From Cichorium intybus (taxonomy: Eukaryota; Streptophyta; Magnoliopsida; Asterales; Asteraceae): a stretch of DNA of 64,000 nucleotides. Of the stretch, positions 1 to 11,516 are shown piece by piece (position 1 is the stretch's first letter; the number at the start of each line of letters is the position of its first letter). The translations under genes and the position numbers were made by a program. The DNA is taken from NCBI GenBank assembly GCA_023525715.1, contig CM042009.1:128518145-128582144 (forward strand), given 5' to 3'. Below the pieces are notes generated by a model. It saw only the letters and a list, made by a program, of their open reading frames with translations, made no database searches and was not told the DNA's origin.

Positions 1-836
1 TTAACAATTAAGGAATATTAAGTTGATAGCAATGCACGTCGAAGGTTTTCGGCTTACCTTGTGTATGTTTGCTACGCATGCACCTCTAACATCCTTAATT
101 CTTCACATCACACTATATTATCAATATCACTATGTTAGTAACGTACTAAATGGTTATAAAATCACAAAAGGTTAAAAAATCAAACCATATTTTGGTGGTG
201 TTACAATTGTTAAACTAGAACCCGATGATAATACATAAATCCAGGCATCTAAAACGCAAATTGTAGCTCCAAGCAAAACCACATGCCATCTCCTCACTCG
301 TATCCTCCGAGCAAAACAATTCTTAGCATAATTTAAAATACTAAATAACATTGAATAAGTAGATATAAAACCAAATTGATCCAATATGTTAAATGATTCA
401 AACGTAACTTGGAACACTTGAAAAAGCACATATCGGCAAAATGTTATTACAAAGTATTAGTAAACTAGGAATTTTGTTAAGTAGACATACAAACCATATG
501 ATCCAACATGCTAAGTAATCAAAGCACATCTTTAATTCTTTTTGAAAAAAAATACATATCCCAAGCTGCGTTCGTGATGTTCAGTAAATTAAATAGAATA
601 TTTTAGTAACAACATTAATGATTGATATATGTACAAACAAATTTTCACATATACGATATAACACGCAATAAAGTCTTGTTAAACCTAGAGCTACAAAGAA
701 ACAAACACTTTTAACAACCCATGAAATGCATCAAAGTCTACAATCATTTCATTCCCATGTTTACATCTTAATTCACTCAAATAAATCCTCCCAAAAAAAA
801 AAAAAAAAGGTAAAAGTAACAAAGTTTTACATTTGC
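1..836. other. AT-rich flank, no gene recognised
   Basis: No exon series, RNA gene or element ends are recognisable here. The last part, roughly 700-836, is the likely 3' untranslated and polyadenylation region of the minus-strand EF-hand gene that ends at 837. An 85-codon open frame on the minus strand (172-429) has no recognisable domain and is treated as chance. Confidence 0.5.
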
Positions 837-2134
837 CTATTCGGCTGCAAGAAATGGAATCACCATAGTCATAAACGTCTCATATGAAAGAGTTGCTGAA
901 CCCGTGTATCTTGTATCCTTCTCCTTAAACTTCTCTGTCAAACCCTGCAAAAAGAAAACCATTGATTAAGAAAATGACGTATTTGCCCCTTTGTATACGT
1001 TATTATTCATGGGTGTTTTAGACTTTTAGTCAATCAACTTATAGTATAATAAGGAAAACAAGATAAAGATGCTCACTTTGACAATCATTCCACACCTGAA
1101 ATTGGAAAAACGAGTAGATGGTAAGAAAAAGTTGTGGTTTTGAATTTGGAAATTGAAAATGGTGAATTACGAAAATAGCCTTACTCGACAAAGCTGTCAA
1201 AGGAAAGATCTTTCCTCCCACTTTGGTCATCGTACTTTGAGATCAAGAGTTGAAGAACAGGCGGTGGAATTGCATATCCAAGACTGTAAAGGGCGTCTCT
1301 TAATTCTGCTAGATCAATCTTTCCACTTCTGTCCCTGTCAAATCTTTCAAAGATAGCCTGATTTGTAGAAAAGAAACAAGAAATGAGGGAATGGAATTGG
1401 CAATTACAATGAGGGAATGGAATTCATTACTCACCCGCCATTGGCCAAGACAACTCCATACCGCCGCAAACTCCTTGGGACCTGAGAAACAAGAATGGAA
1501 GATGGATAACGGGAGAATGAACATCAAGCCAAACAATGAATCCAATTAATTGATATTATCAAATTCGAAAACATGACATTAGAAGATATAGAAATATTGA
1601 GTTCATGTTAATTGATTGGGAATTGGGGAAAAACTTGACCTAATCAGCTCCAAATGGTTAATCTAAACGCTTGAATTTGAAAACAATAAGATAGATTTAA
1701 TCAAATCAAGGGCAAAACAAAAACACACCAATTCGAAGAGGATCAGCGGGATTCCCGAAGAGGAACATGAGCAAGCGGATAGTCCGAAGGCTAAACTGCT
1801 GGTAACCAGAAGATAAAGCCCGTTGCAATTCTTTGGCATCTATATACCCGCTCCGATCTGCATCCACCATCTGAAAGCTCCGAATGACTTCCGGGTGAGT
1901 ACCCGGTGGAAACGACGGCGTCGGTTGGTACCCATACGGCGAACCATACCCACCTGCACTACCCGGGTTCTGTGGCTGCCCGTAATTGTAATTGTAATTG
2001 TAATTAGGTTGTTGTTGTTGAGACGGGGGTGGACGTTGGTAGGGGTAAGCAACGCCGGGTTGTGATTGGTTTTCCGGCACGGGCGGTGCAGAAGGAGAGG
2101 TGGTGTTACCGGTAGTGTATTGAGAGTACGACAT
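837..2134 (-). CDS. Penta-EF-hand calcium-binding protein (CML48/49/50-like)
   Basis: Five exons on the minus strand: 1729-2134, 1435-1481, 1185-1357, 1077-1095 and 837-944. All introns are GT/AG and the joined frame is 753 nt, 250 residues plus stop. The N-terminal 80 residues are low-complexity and rich in Pro, Gln, Tyr, Asn and Gly, including a (YN) run near residues 45-51, as in plant PEF proteins. A first EF-hand loop lies at about residues 91-102 (DADRSGYIDAKE) and a second at about 158-169 (DRDRSGKIDLAE). The C-terminus (VECGMIVKGLTEKF and following) matches the group 1 PEF tail used for dimerisation. The ATG at 2134 is the only start in frame with exon 1. Members of this family bind Ca2+ in the cytosol and at membranes; specific targets cannot be read from sequence. 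From memory the closest Arabidopsis protein is in the CML48-CML50 group, and position next to a SEC23 gene favours CML48 (AT2G27480). Confidence 0.93.
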
Positions 2135-3433
2135 ATTTCTGATTCAGATTGCGGATTCTTGGGTTTGTATATAAGATCGATTGGGGAAATCAATGGCGGT
2201 TTGTAGAGAAATTAAGAGGAAGAAGGTCTGTAAAAGTTACGCGTAACTGTACTCGCTATCGACACATCTCCTTGCTTAACGCTTGCCATTTACCGGTCCA
2301 GAACAAATCGAGCATCATCGGAGAACCGCTATTTACCTTCAAATTTGCAAAGGTCAACTTGACCAATATTCAAACAGTGTTCTTGGTATCTTTTTATCCA
2401 ATATAGTTTTTTAATCATATAATAAAATTTATTCCCTTTTCATGTCATGGAATTTAACTATCTATTATAATAGACTTACAGCTTTTTATTATTTTGTATA
2501 AAGTCATTATCACTTTTTGTAACTTTCTATGGAACTAGTGTATAGTTTTTGGTATGTTAAACTGTTAGAAATATGTTGTGTGCATTTTATCATAGCCTCA
2601 TAGGCAATACTACTTAACTTAATAAAATACATTTCTTATTGTATGAAATTTATGTATTCTTTTAAGGTTGTTAAAAAAGGCTATATGTTTTAGACGGCAA
2701 TAATAATTATTAAAAATGTAAAGAATAATTTAATGTTTAGGGAAAAAATATTGCATTATTGAGACTTTTTTTTTATAATACACAAAAACAAATTGGTATG
2801 TCCTTTAGACAAAACAAGGATCTAGATTTGACTATCAATTATTAAAAGGTCATTTAAATGACGGCATTGTACAGAACTTAAGGGCTAAGGATGAATATTT
2901 ATATATAAAAGTTTGAACTCTAATCAAGTTGTTAAAAAATATATACTTCTTAGAAGACCAGGAGATAGAAAAAATGCTATGATACATCTTGGAATTTATG
3001 AACAATCTCTAAATCGAAGTGTCCGTTTAATTATTATTATTTTTTTTTTGTGCCTTTAGTCATGGATAATATGCTTGGGATTTGGGAATAAACAAAACGA
3101 TAATTACTTGATAGGGTAACGAAGTTTTATAACTGTTCATATTTGGTTACTGAACTTATTTTTATGCTTGATTTATCCATAAATTTTTAAAAAATGTTCA
3201 CATTTAATCAATTATGTTTTTTTTTGTACACATATGATCATTAAACTTATTTTCTTTGTATACGTATGACCAATAACTTAATGGTCATATTTGTAATAAA
3301 AAAAGTTTAATTGTTATATGTGTACAAGAAATACAAGTTTAAATATGGTTATATGTACAAAACAAAAACATAAATAACTAAATGTTAAACAATAAAAAAC
3401 ATAAGTGACTAAATGTGTATGAGAGAAAGTTCA
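2135..3433. other. Intergenic: EF-hand gene promoter side and AT-rich spacer
   Basis: The first 200-300 bases are the probable 5' untranslated region and promoter of the minus-strand EF-hand gene. The rest is AT-rich with no coding signal. Between about 3105 and 3440 there is a weak inverted arrangement: a gatagggtaac motif near 3110 faces tcctatcc near 3434, with complementary stretches around a 'gtacacatat' palindromic zone. This suggests an old MITE, but the ends are not clear enough to call. Confidence 0.4.
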
Positions 3434-3899
3434 TCCTATCCTAATAAATAAGTAACTCAAAGCCACATGTCATCTCCTTATTGAATTTGTCACATGTCAT
3501 TTTCTCATAATTTTAAATTTATTAAAAAAACTAATTGGTTTGAAATGTTCCTAACTCCTTAATGATCGGTTTAATTATCATTCAATTTCAAAATTAATTG
3601 TTTTTTAATATCATATTATTTTTTAATGTATAGAATGATTTAAGAGACAATAGATGGACAATTGACGTTATAATATTTTGAAAAACGATTCCAATCATAA
3701 TAGTGAATTTGATTTTAGTACCGGTGACATCCTCATAATCAATTATATTTATCAAAATACAAAGTCGTAATAGTAAAAATCAAAAGCAAGATGTCACGAT
3801 ACACAAACAAATTTCTTATGTAAAATTATTAATGTTTAGATATTCTTAATTAATATTTTTTTTGTATCATCCCGTATAATACACGGGTCTTACAACTAG
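3434..3899 (+). mobile_element. Small non-autonomous Helitron
   Basis: The 5' end reads TCCTATCCTAATAAATAAG after a host A (3433). The 3' end is CTAG at 3896-3899 followed by a host T (3900). A GC-rich hairpin, CCCGT at 3871-3875 with ACGGG at 3883-3887, sits just before the terminus. TC...CTRR ends, a subterminal hairpin, insertion between A and T and no target duplication define Helitrons. At 466 bp with no open frame it cannot encode the Rep-helicase. Its 5' end resembles that of the larger Helitron at 54850 (TAATAAA, then GTAAC, then CCACATGTC), so the two are probably one family. Confidence 0.78.
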
Positions 3900-4521
3900 T
3901 TACTCTTACAAATCATTATCTCTAAACAAAACTAGACCATAATTGTAGAATTGTAGAAAGTTTTCTGTGGTTGTAGTTCACTAATTTCTAATAAGATGTG
4001 AATATCCGATTTACCTTTTCCATAATAACTTAGGATTCTCATATTTTGACCGATTGTGATTGTCAAAGTTTTTAAGTTTTTAAGGTTTGAGGTAAAGTAA
4101 AACGATTACTCACAACCTAGTATTAAAAAAGCTGGAGTTTTATGTCTGCAACAAGTATAGTTGTTTCTAGTTAAGATGTAAGGATAAGTGTACACCATGG
4201 GATCCATATCGACATCATCCAAGTCAAAAGACACTTTTGACCTTATCCATATAACAACGTCAAATAAATACAAAAATAAAAAATCCATATACAACATTTC
4301 TCCACATAACTAAAATAGCAAGAATCCAAACATAGCATACGCAATTATCAATGTTCCAAACTCGCCTTTTCCGAACTTTTTTTTTAAATTTTCAGTCGTT
4401 AAATCCGCCCTTATTACACAAAAAATAAACATCCCTCCAAAATTGAAAAAAAAAACTCTCTAGTCTCTATGAATCATTTCAATTTTCAACACAACCAATA
4501 TCTACATAATTTTTCCTTTTT
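3900..4521. other. Downstream region of the SEC23-like gene
   Basis: AT-rich spacer containing the 3' untranslated region of the minus-strand SEC23-like gene that ends at 4522. No other feature seen; a 63-codon minus-strand frame at 4106-4297 has no recognisable domain. Confidence 0.4.
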
Positions 4522-7500
4522 CTATTTCAAATATTCAAGAACACTCTGACTAATTTCCTCAAGGAACGAAACAAACCCCATAACACTAGTGAACCCACTT
4601 CCATCCACATCTTGTTCTTCAATCAAATAATTCTCAAACACACTCGCGTCATCTTGTCCCCCTCTTATAAACATCAGTCTAGGTGTCATACTTCTTTCTT
4701 GCTTCACTTTATTTATCGTTGTCCTCAATAAACCTAGAACACAAATAATTTCAATTAGAAAAAGAAAAAAGAAAAAAGAAAAACGAAAAACTGTCTTTTT
4801 GAAAAACCAATGGCTTACAGTCGTGGGGTGGAGGATAAGGAAGCGTGGGGTCGGCTGTAGAGGAATAAAACACAATGAGAGTTGTGAAGGCGTCAAGGAA
4901 AAATATTGGGCTTTCACTTGTTAGTAATGCGGCCCGGCTTAATGAGTGACGTGGATACGCTAATTTATCTGGTGTTGCGTATGACGTCAGCAATGGGTAT
5001 ATTGCTCGGTTTAAAGAACTTGGTTCCAGCCCACTACATCAAAAAAAAAAAAAAATTTAATATTGAAGTGAGAAAAAAGGTGACATGTCACTTGTTTACC
5101 AGTTTTTGACTATTGATCAAGAATGACGTGGCAATAGATGACATACCTAAACAAGCATTGAAGATATATGCGATAATCCGGATGAATCCCTTCTTCATGA
5201 AACCTCAAAAGCGGGTTTCTCAACAACGCAAACACCAACCGCGGTAAACCTTGCAATTGTGGACACTGAGAAAACGTAACATCAATAACCAACCCACTCG
5301 AGCTTCCAAACTCACCACCACCGCTTTTAATCACATCATTATATTGAGCCGCAAGAATCACAAGCCAATCATGTAACAACGCCCGCCCTTCTCTAACCCC
5401 TTCACTTAACGACGCCAGTATGACCTGTCACATCCCGCCACATCAGCACCATCAAATTGGAATACGATTTTTAATTTTTTACCTTGTGAACGAGGATTGA
5501 GAGAACGACTTCGGGGTCCACGCTGTCGTAGAGTTCATTGAAGTTGTGGGCGACTCCAAATTGGATTGTGCGGATTCTGAGACGTCGTTTTAGGGTGTAT
5601 TTTGAGGATGTTGTTGTGTCTGAAGGGGGGACAATGACTGTGTATTGGAAAGCTAGTTGTAACATTGGAAGCTCGGCGGTGTGTCTGTTGTAAGATTTGT
5701 GTGGTTAAAGTTATGTTGTTTTTGAGATTGGGGAAATGCAAGATGTGTGGTGAAAGTATGTTGATGTTTTTGAGTGTACCTTGAAAAGCCGTAGTTGTTT
5801 GCGAAGTCAAAGTCGTATGCGTATGTAGCGTATGAATCACAGCAGATGACGTGTTGGACGTTTTCGTATTGTGGGTCAGGGAAGAAGTGGCCATACTGGG
5901 AGAAGATAATATATTATAAGCATGATAAAAGAATAAGGTTAATTCCAAAAAAGCCCTTAATTTTTTGACTTTTTTAATATGTTAGTTTTGTGATAAAGCC
6001 TGTGATTCTCGAGTGGCTTGTTGTTTTGACCTTTCTTACCCATTGAAGTAGTTGAAATGCTGACATGGAATTTCATAAAAGGATAATTCCAAGAAGGCCT
6101 TTACATTTTGACATGTTTCTTTGAAGAAGATATAATGTTGATTTTTTGTCGTTTTGACACGTCCAGTGAGCTTGAAATGTAAAATATATCCATGCCAAAA
6201 TGAAAAAAAATCAGTCTTTTTCAAAAATACATCAAAATCTAAGGGCTTTCTTGGAACCAACAATAAGTCACTCGAGAATTACGGGTTTTATCAAAAAGAA
6301 ATGTTGGGGTTTTTTAAAAAGGGGTCAGAAAATAAGAGCTTTCTTGAAAATAACACGAAGAATAATGATAACAATTTATGCAAAAAAAATGGATAATAAC
6401 TCACAGAATTCCCATGTTTAAATTCAGTTGATGTCCTTAATCGCATGATACAATTAAAGGCATATGGACGCGTTAACATTCGATACCTGCAAAAAAACAT
6501 ATATTATATAATCTTATATAACATTTTCAAATATTATTAAGTCTTTTTTTTTTTTACTTACATGTCTTGAGGAAGTGTTGAGTCATCAGTATTTGGGTAT
6601 AAAAACAATGAACCACCACTATCAATACTAAGAAACTTTAAAGATGCTAAATCTGTATACTCATTTGTGACAGCAAGTATGTCTATACAGACACCTGCTT
6701 GAACAGCAACAGCAGCCTGTAAAAATATGTGATTAAACAAAATCCTTAATGTAAGTTGCAAAAATAGCAACACACTTTACTCTTTTTACCAACATAGGCA
6801 ATGTACTTTATTTCTAACCCATAATAGCAATATACTTCCATTTCTTTACCCATAATAGCAACATGCTTACTGATTTTTCCAATAATAGCAATATGTAACA
6901 AATAATGGCAACTTACCTATATTTTACAATTCCTCACTAGAAGTAGCTATACAAGTCCCATATTGGTTATAAAATGTGAGTGTACTTGCTATTATGGGTA
7001 AAAAATAAAGTACATTGCTATTATCGATTAGAAACTGTTAAGTCTGTTGCTATTATAAGTAAAAGATAAGGTACATTGTCCATATTGGTAATTGGAGTAA
7101 AGTATGTTGCTTTAAACCGCAATTTTCTCATTTCTTAAATATAAAAGAATGTAAGTTTGTAATGATGAATTAAGATTTAGAATAGTACCAAATCTTTGTA
7201 AAATGGGGTTTGTTCAGGGAGTAATGCCAGCTCAGCATCTTCTCCTTTACTAGCATATTGTTCACCATATCTTCTTGTGTCCAGTTGTCCAGGTCCATAA
7301 TCAGGAGGTCCAGATAAAAAAGCAAATATTCTGGCTGGAAATAACTTTGTTTTAGAAGAAAAAATCTCAAAATCATTGAATTTTTTATTGAAAAAAAGGG
7401 AGTAAACCTAATGCAAAAGTGTTGCCATGTTCGGATCCAAGGTATGAGATGAGTGTTTCCATTGCTAAACCAAAACCTCGCCCTCCTAGTAAAATTCTGT

Positions 7501-8936
7501 CCAATCCTTGTCCGCCACCTGTACTGTCCCATGATGATGTTGGCCTTAAAGTTTCAAGTGCAGATGCAATTCGATCTTTACAAGTTTCAACCTGTAAACA
7601 AAATTAAAGGGCATTCAAGATTTCATTTCTTGGCATAGTATGATATGAGGGCCAGGGTTAAATTCGTCAATGAACTTACTGGAGCTAAAAAGGAAAACAA
7701 TGGCATGGCATCCTCAAGCTCAATGGTTAGGGATCCATCAGAGTCTGCGGGTAAAAAGACATTTTTGACCACAGGAATAGGGCCTTGTACATCGTATAAA
7801 CCCAATTTGTGGCTGAATGTAGCAAGCCCAAAAAGAGAACCAGGGGCAAGAGCTGTAATATAAACAAGAATTTAGAATCAAATACTTATTGAAGAATGGT
7901 TGAATTAAGAGTTTGATGAAAGTACTAGAGACACCAACCTTCTAAAGCTGCTAACAGAGCACTTTTTGTAAGTTCTAAGAACTCTTCTGAGGCTGGAAAA
8001 AAGTAAGTGAATATTGATTAAGTTCATTGTAGAACTTTCATGTCAAAAAGAAAGATGGTGCATATTGAGTCAGCAACCATAATCCGTACAAGAACTAATG
8101 ATGGATATCATGTTTTCAATTGATGAACAGTTTAAATGAAGATAACAATCTTACATGCCAAATCAATAGCAGCAACATAAACAGGCCGTGCTTGTATATC
8201 CTCCTCCTCAGAAGCTTCCACTACAGCATAGAAGGAGATGAGATGAGTGAGTATTAGCTTATGAATATAAGAAGCTAGAATTAGAAGACTTGAGAACTTG
8301 AAAACGAAAACATTAAGTGACTTTCAGTGTAGGAAAGATTCATCAATTCTTGTACTAGGCTACATTTGCATTGAAGAGGAAGAAATATGGATAAAACCTA
8401 TAAAAATGTCAATTCTCCACTACTAAGATAGGATGTTGGAGCATGCATTTTGAGGTCTGGAATCCTGATTGAAGCTCAATCGATTTGTTTTCTTAGCAGA
8501 ATTTCTCAATTCCAATTCCGCAAGGCACAACTAAATTGAACAATGCATAAGGTAACTGGAAATGTATGAATATATTCTGTGTGTGTAGAGAGAGATTGTG
8601 GAGATTACGAGGCATTTCGAGATCGATGAAGGAAGACATATTCTCGGGGGCAGATTCGGGGCGAGAGTAACGAGAAATTGTTTCAGAGGAGAGGCCATTT
8701 AGGGTTCCACAGAGGGAGCAAGTCCACGCCCACTGATCCTGGTCACAGTACGTGTTGTAGTACGCCCAGCAATTCTCGCATCTAGGGATCAAGTCTCCGC
8801 CCGATCCGTACACAGGCGAGTTACCGTTCTCGTCCTTGGAGGCGAACGGCGTCACCGTCACTCCCCACGGCACCCCCGACGAAACCTGCGCATCCGGGTC
8901 CAACGGAAACCGTATCACCGTCGCACGCACCGCCAT
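4522..8936 (-). CDS. SEC23-family COPII coat protein, divergent SEC23D-like form
   Basis: Thirteen minus-strand exons: 8609-8936, 8155-8220, 7939-7992, 7680-7852, 7408-7591, 7189-7334, 6562-6716, 6405-6486, 5780-5895, 5483-5684, 5147-5424, 4819-5033 and 4522-4733. Every junction is GT/AG and the joined frame closes at 2211 nt, 736 residues, close to the usual Sec23 length. A Sec23/24 zinc finger lies at residues 53-76 (Cys53, 56, 73, 76). It is followed by the trunk (PVYVAAIDLA at about 130), the helical region and a C-terminal gelsolin-like part (MFIRGGQDDASVFENYL). Sec23 is the GTPase-activating partner of Sar1 in the inner COPII coat at endoplasmic reticulum exit sites. From memory this copy resembles Arabidopsis AT2G27460, a divergent paralogue, more than the canonical SEC23A/B/C forms. 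The start at 8936 gives the conserved MAVRATV opening. Introns carry MITE-like repeats at 5938 and 6757. Confidence 0.94.
5938..6354. repeat. MITE-like inverted repeats in a SEC23 intron
   Basis: The intron between the exons at 5780-5895 and 6405-6486 carries four copies of a motif close to AAGGGCTTTCTTGGAAT. Two are inverted (about 5941-5960 and 6077-6098) and two direct (about 6240-6257 and 6335-6351). This is the layout of a fold-back element or two nested ones. No clear target-site duplication was found. Confidence 0.4.
6757..7124. repeat. MITE-like element in a SEC23 intron
   Basis: The intron between exons 6562-6716 and 7189-7334 contains a fold-back of about 365 bp. The left end (TTGCAAAAATAGCAACACAC and on, ACTTTACT) is matched by the reverse complement of the right end near 7095-7124. 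Inside, the phrase 'ccataatagcaa(t/c)a(t/c)actt' recurs several times on the left and inverted on the right, so the arms are themselves built from short repeats. It does not disturb the splice sites. Confidence 0.6.
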
Positions 8937-9107
8937 TATTAGTAAAAATCTTTTTGGGACTTTTCTGTATGTTTCCGATCGGGGCGGAGAAGATGGCGGG
9001 GGTGTATGATTGCGGAGGTGTGTCTGTATCTCCGGCGCTTGTTAGCAGCTTCCTGAGTTTGACGTTCCACGTACCATCAGCAAATCAAATTGTGCCACGT
9101 AAGAATT
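8937..9107 (-). promoter_or_regulatory. SEC23-like gene promoter and 5' untranslated region (inferred)
   Basis: The 170 bases upstream of the SEC23-like start are more GC-rich than the spacer beyond, as expected for a leader or core promoter. No individual element is claimed. Confidence 0.35.
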
Positions 9108-9345
9108 TTATTGACCAGCCCACGTAGCATAGGGTCGGGTACGCACAAACGGTTTTCGGACTTTGATGTCGAAAATGAAATTTTGTTCATATAACAGACA
9201 AAACTTTAAACCTGGTCCATCTAGTTTGCCAAAAAAATTAGGATGAGGTCCAAAAGATTTTTCAATGGCACCGTTGTCCGTTGGTCTAAAACATAAAATT
9301 ATTTTGTGGCTTTGATCCTTGAAACTAACAACCATCGAAAATGGT
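9108..9345. repeat. Degenerate repeat of the 'ggtcca' non-coding type
   Basis: Phrases such as 'cctggtccatctagtttg', 'gaggtccaaaag' and 'tttgatccttgaaactaac' resemble the ggtccctg-rich termini and subtermini of plant non-autonomous DNA elements, like those at 11890 and 14110. A 75-codon minus-strand frame here is not convincing as a gene. No complete ends were found. Confidence 0.3.
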
Positions 9346-9819
9346 CTGTTAGCCCACTTGGTAGAGGCTTTGCCATCTTAGATAGGATGTCCAATGTTCT
9401 ATCATTAACACATGTGTTTACTAACTAGGTGTTACTAACTGTTAACTGCTAACCACTAACCAGTCGTTCTAAAAAAAACCGTATCATGTACCTCTATGTA
9501 AGAGCATCTCTATCTTTTCAAGCCAATGCTTCATTATTTTAATTATTTTTTTTATTATCGCCATTTCAACAATTTTGTTGGCTCTTCATACCTACCTTAT
9601 TGAAAGAGATCAAGCGGGAAAACCCTAATAAAAAACCAACATTCTATAAGTCGTTCCTATTTTGATTCACAACGATGGTGATGACAATGTGGTCCATCAG
9701 ACCACTGACGTAGCATTTAGATATATGGTAAGTTGTTATGCTTTTGATGATCTTCAGTGAAAACATTAACTTTGAACTCAAAAAATCTTACCTTTTTTTT
9801 ATCTGAAGCTGGAAATTTC

Positions 9820-10240
9820 ACCATGTTTAGTACGAAACTTCATTACCATTAGAAATTTCAATGTTCTCATACATCAACTACACATATGGTCGTGTCTAAT
9901 ACATTAATTTGGTGGACATTTATGAGTTCTGTATCCATGAACTTGACTTATGATGGTGGAGTTAGGCTACATTGTATCACCTGTCATTTATATTACCCTT
10001 TTTGTTTGTTGTATGGAGACTTTCATTTTGGACTATGTGTTTTAGGCAATGACGATGATGTGCGAAATCTTGCACAATACGTGGGGGACAACAGGATAAC
10101 TAGGGTTTACATAGGGCACGATACAACTAACTTTTTGGCATATTTCATGTCCCAAAAAGGTGATACAAGGATTGTGATTTAGGAGATACAGGTTGAGGAA
10201 GTTCCAAGACCCCATCCACGATGGTTGTTGCTGAGTTGGT
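9820..10240 (+). pseudogene. Mutator-like transposase N-terminal remnant
   Basis: An open stretch with the reading GNDDDVRNLAQYVGDNRIT and then VYIGHDTTNFLAYFMSQ resembles the N-terminal PB1-like/pre-transposase part of plant Mutator-like proteins (a DDVR...YV...VYVEHG-type pattern). The frame runs 9886-10182, stops, and continues out of frame for a few codons with EIQVEEVPRPHP. No catalytic DDE domain, MULE zinc knuckle or terminal repeat was found, so only a fragment remains. The assignment rests on short motif similarity. Confidence 0.35.
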
Positions 10241-10690
10241 ACCTCCAGTAAAAAAAAAAAGCATGTTGTTTAACAAGACTTAGCTATTTTTGGGTATATA
10301 ACACATGAGTTTAGGTCAGAGGTTGGAATTTGGAAACCAAGCAAAAGAAGTTTATCGTGTATTAAAATCCCCTATTTAGATTTGGTTGAAAACACTTCAA
10401 TTTTTAATTTACAAGACAATGAATCACTGTATTAATCCTACTATATAGATGAGGGTAAACTGAGATTACGTATATTATTTTTAATCATAATAATTATTTC
10501 AAATATATTACATTTTTATCTTATAATTTCGAATCATTATACAACATATCATTTTATTCTTTCTTGTTAGCTTTTATCAATTATTGTTTTATCAACTTTA
10601 TCATCTAAGTTATGATATCTATAATCTACTAAACAGGTTTTTATATGATTTTAGTCGAGTGGCCTTTTAGAAATAAAAGAAATACTTGGG
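10241..10690. other. AT-rich spacer
   Basis: No gene, repeat end or RNA gene recognised between the MULE-like remnant and the promoter of the IF1-like gene. Confidence 0.4.
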
Positions 10691-10695
10691 TTAAA

Positions 10696-10701
10696 AGCCC
10701 A
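10696..10701 (-). promoter_or_regulatory. Candidate site II element (TGGGCT)
   Basis: AGCCCA on the plus strand (TGGGCT on the minus) lies roughly 40-100 bases upstream of the inferred 5' leader exon of the mitochondrial protein gene. TGGGCY site II elements are known to be enriched in promoters of plant nuclear genes for mitochondrial proteins. A 6-base match is weak alone; the context makes it plausible. Confidence 0.35.
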
Positions 10702-10739
10702 ATCCGATGGGTTTTTGTGTTGTTGTCTTTCCCTCTTTC

Positions 10740-10803
10740 TTTCTGGCGTCGCCAAATTGAAATAAACCCAAAACCTTTCTCCCTCAGCTTGGATCTATCT
10801 CCG
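10740..10803 (+). other. Probable 5' leader exon of the IF1-like gene
   Basis: A CT-rich stretch (ttctggcgtcgccaaattg, then ctttctccctcagc) ends at a good donor, CCG|GTAAGC, at 10804. The next acceptor with a polypyrimidine tract is at 11482-11483, 33 bases before the coding ATG. A spliced leader exon with an intron of about 680 bases is the simplest reading; the transcription start is a guess. Confidence 0.45.
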
Positions 10804-11516
10804 GTAAGCGTTTTCTGATCTTCTCTGTGCAACAAATTTGGGCAAATTATTGTTTTAGGATCTTATTTGTCGTGGCAACCTGAAAAACTGCAGATTCATT
10901 GCCTAGATTAACAAATTTAGCTGGATGATATTTAGGTTTTTTACATTTTAATTCCCCCATTTCGATTACGAATTTCAAGCTTGAAATTTTCATATTGAGC
11001 TGCGATGGACTTACCACATATGTGTTCATATCGATACACACACGTAATTACAACATGTGAATTCACGTCCTTGATTCTATCGTCTGTTATTTCTTTTGCT
11101 CGAATCTACAATAAGGTTCTATCAGAAGCTCAGTTTAAAATCAATTTCGATCAAATGCTGATCAGTGATCACAAGCCAATTGTTTAATTGTCTGAAGGTA
11201 GTAAATGAATTTAACAGCTGTATATGTCCACTTACCAAAACATAATCACGATTCCTCATAAATGAGGCAAAATGGCAGATAAGGTTTCTTAGTGCTTCCT
11301 CTTAGTCCACACACAGCATAACATCTGGTATAACAACTTATGGACAGTTTTATCGCCTTGACATAAAGTTAACATCTAGATTTCTTGAATAAGTATTATA
11401 AATGAATCAACTCTATCAATTTTAATATATCTATGTTGTTTGTGGAAAGATTCAATATCCAAACTTATGAGATTCTTCCACAGTTTTGAAGTGAAAACAA
11501 TCGAAGACACCTCACC

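Noticed and set aside
3105..3440. A MITE next to the small Helitron
   Set aside because: The proposed ends are short and imperfect and the right one overlaps the Helitron 5' end; not enough to call.
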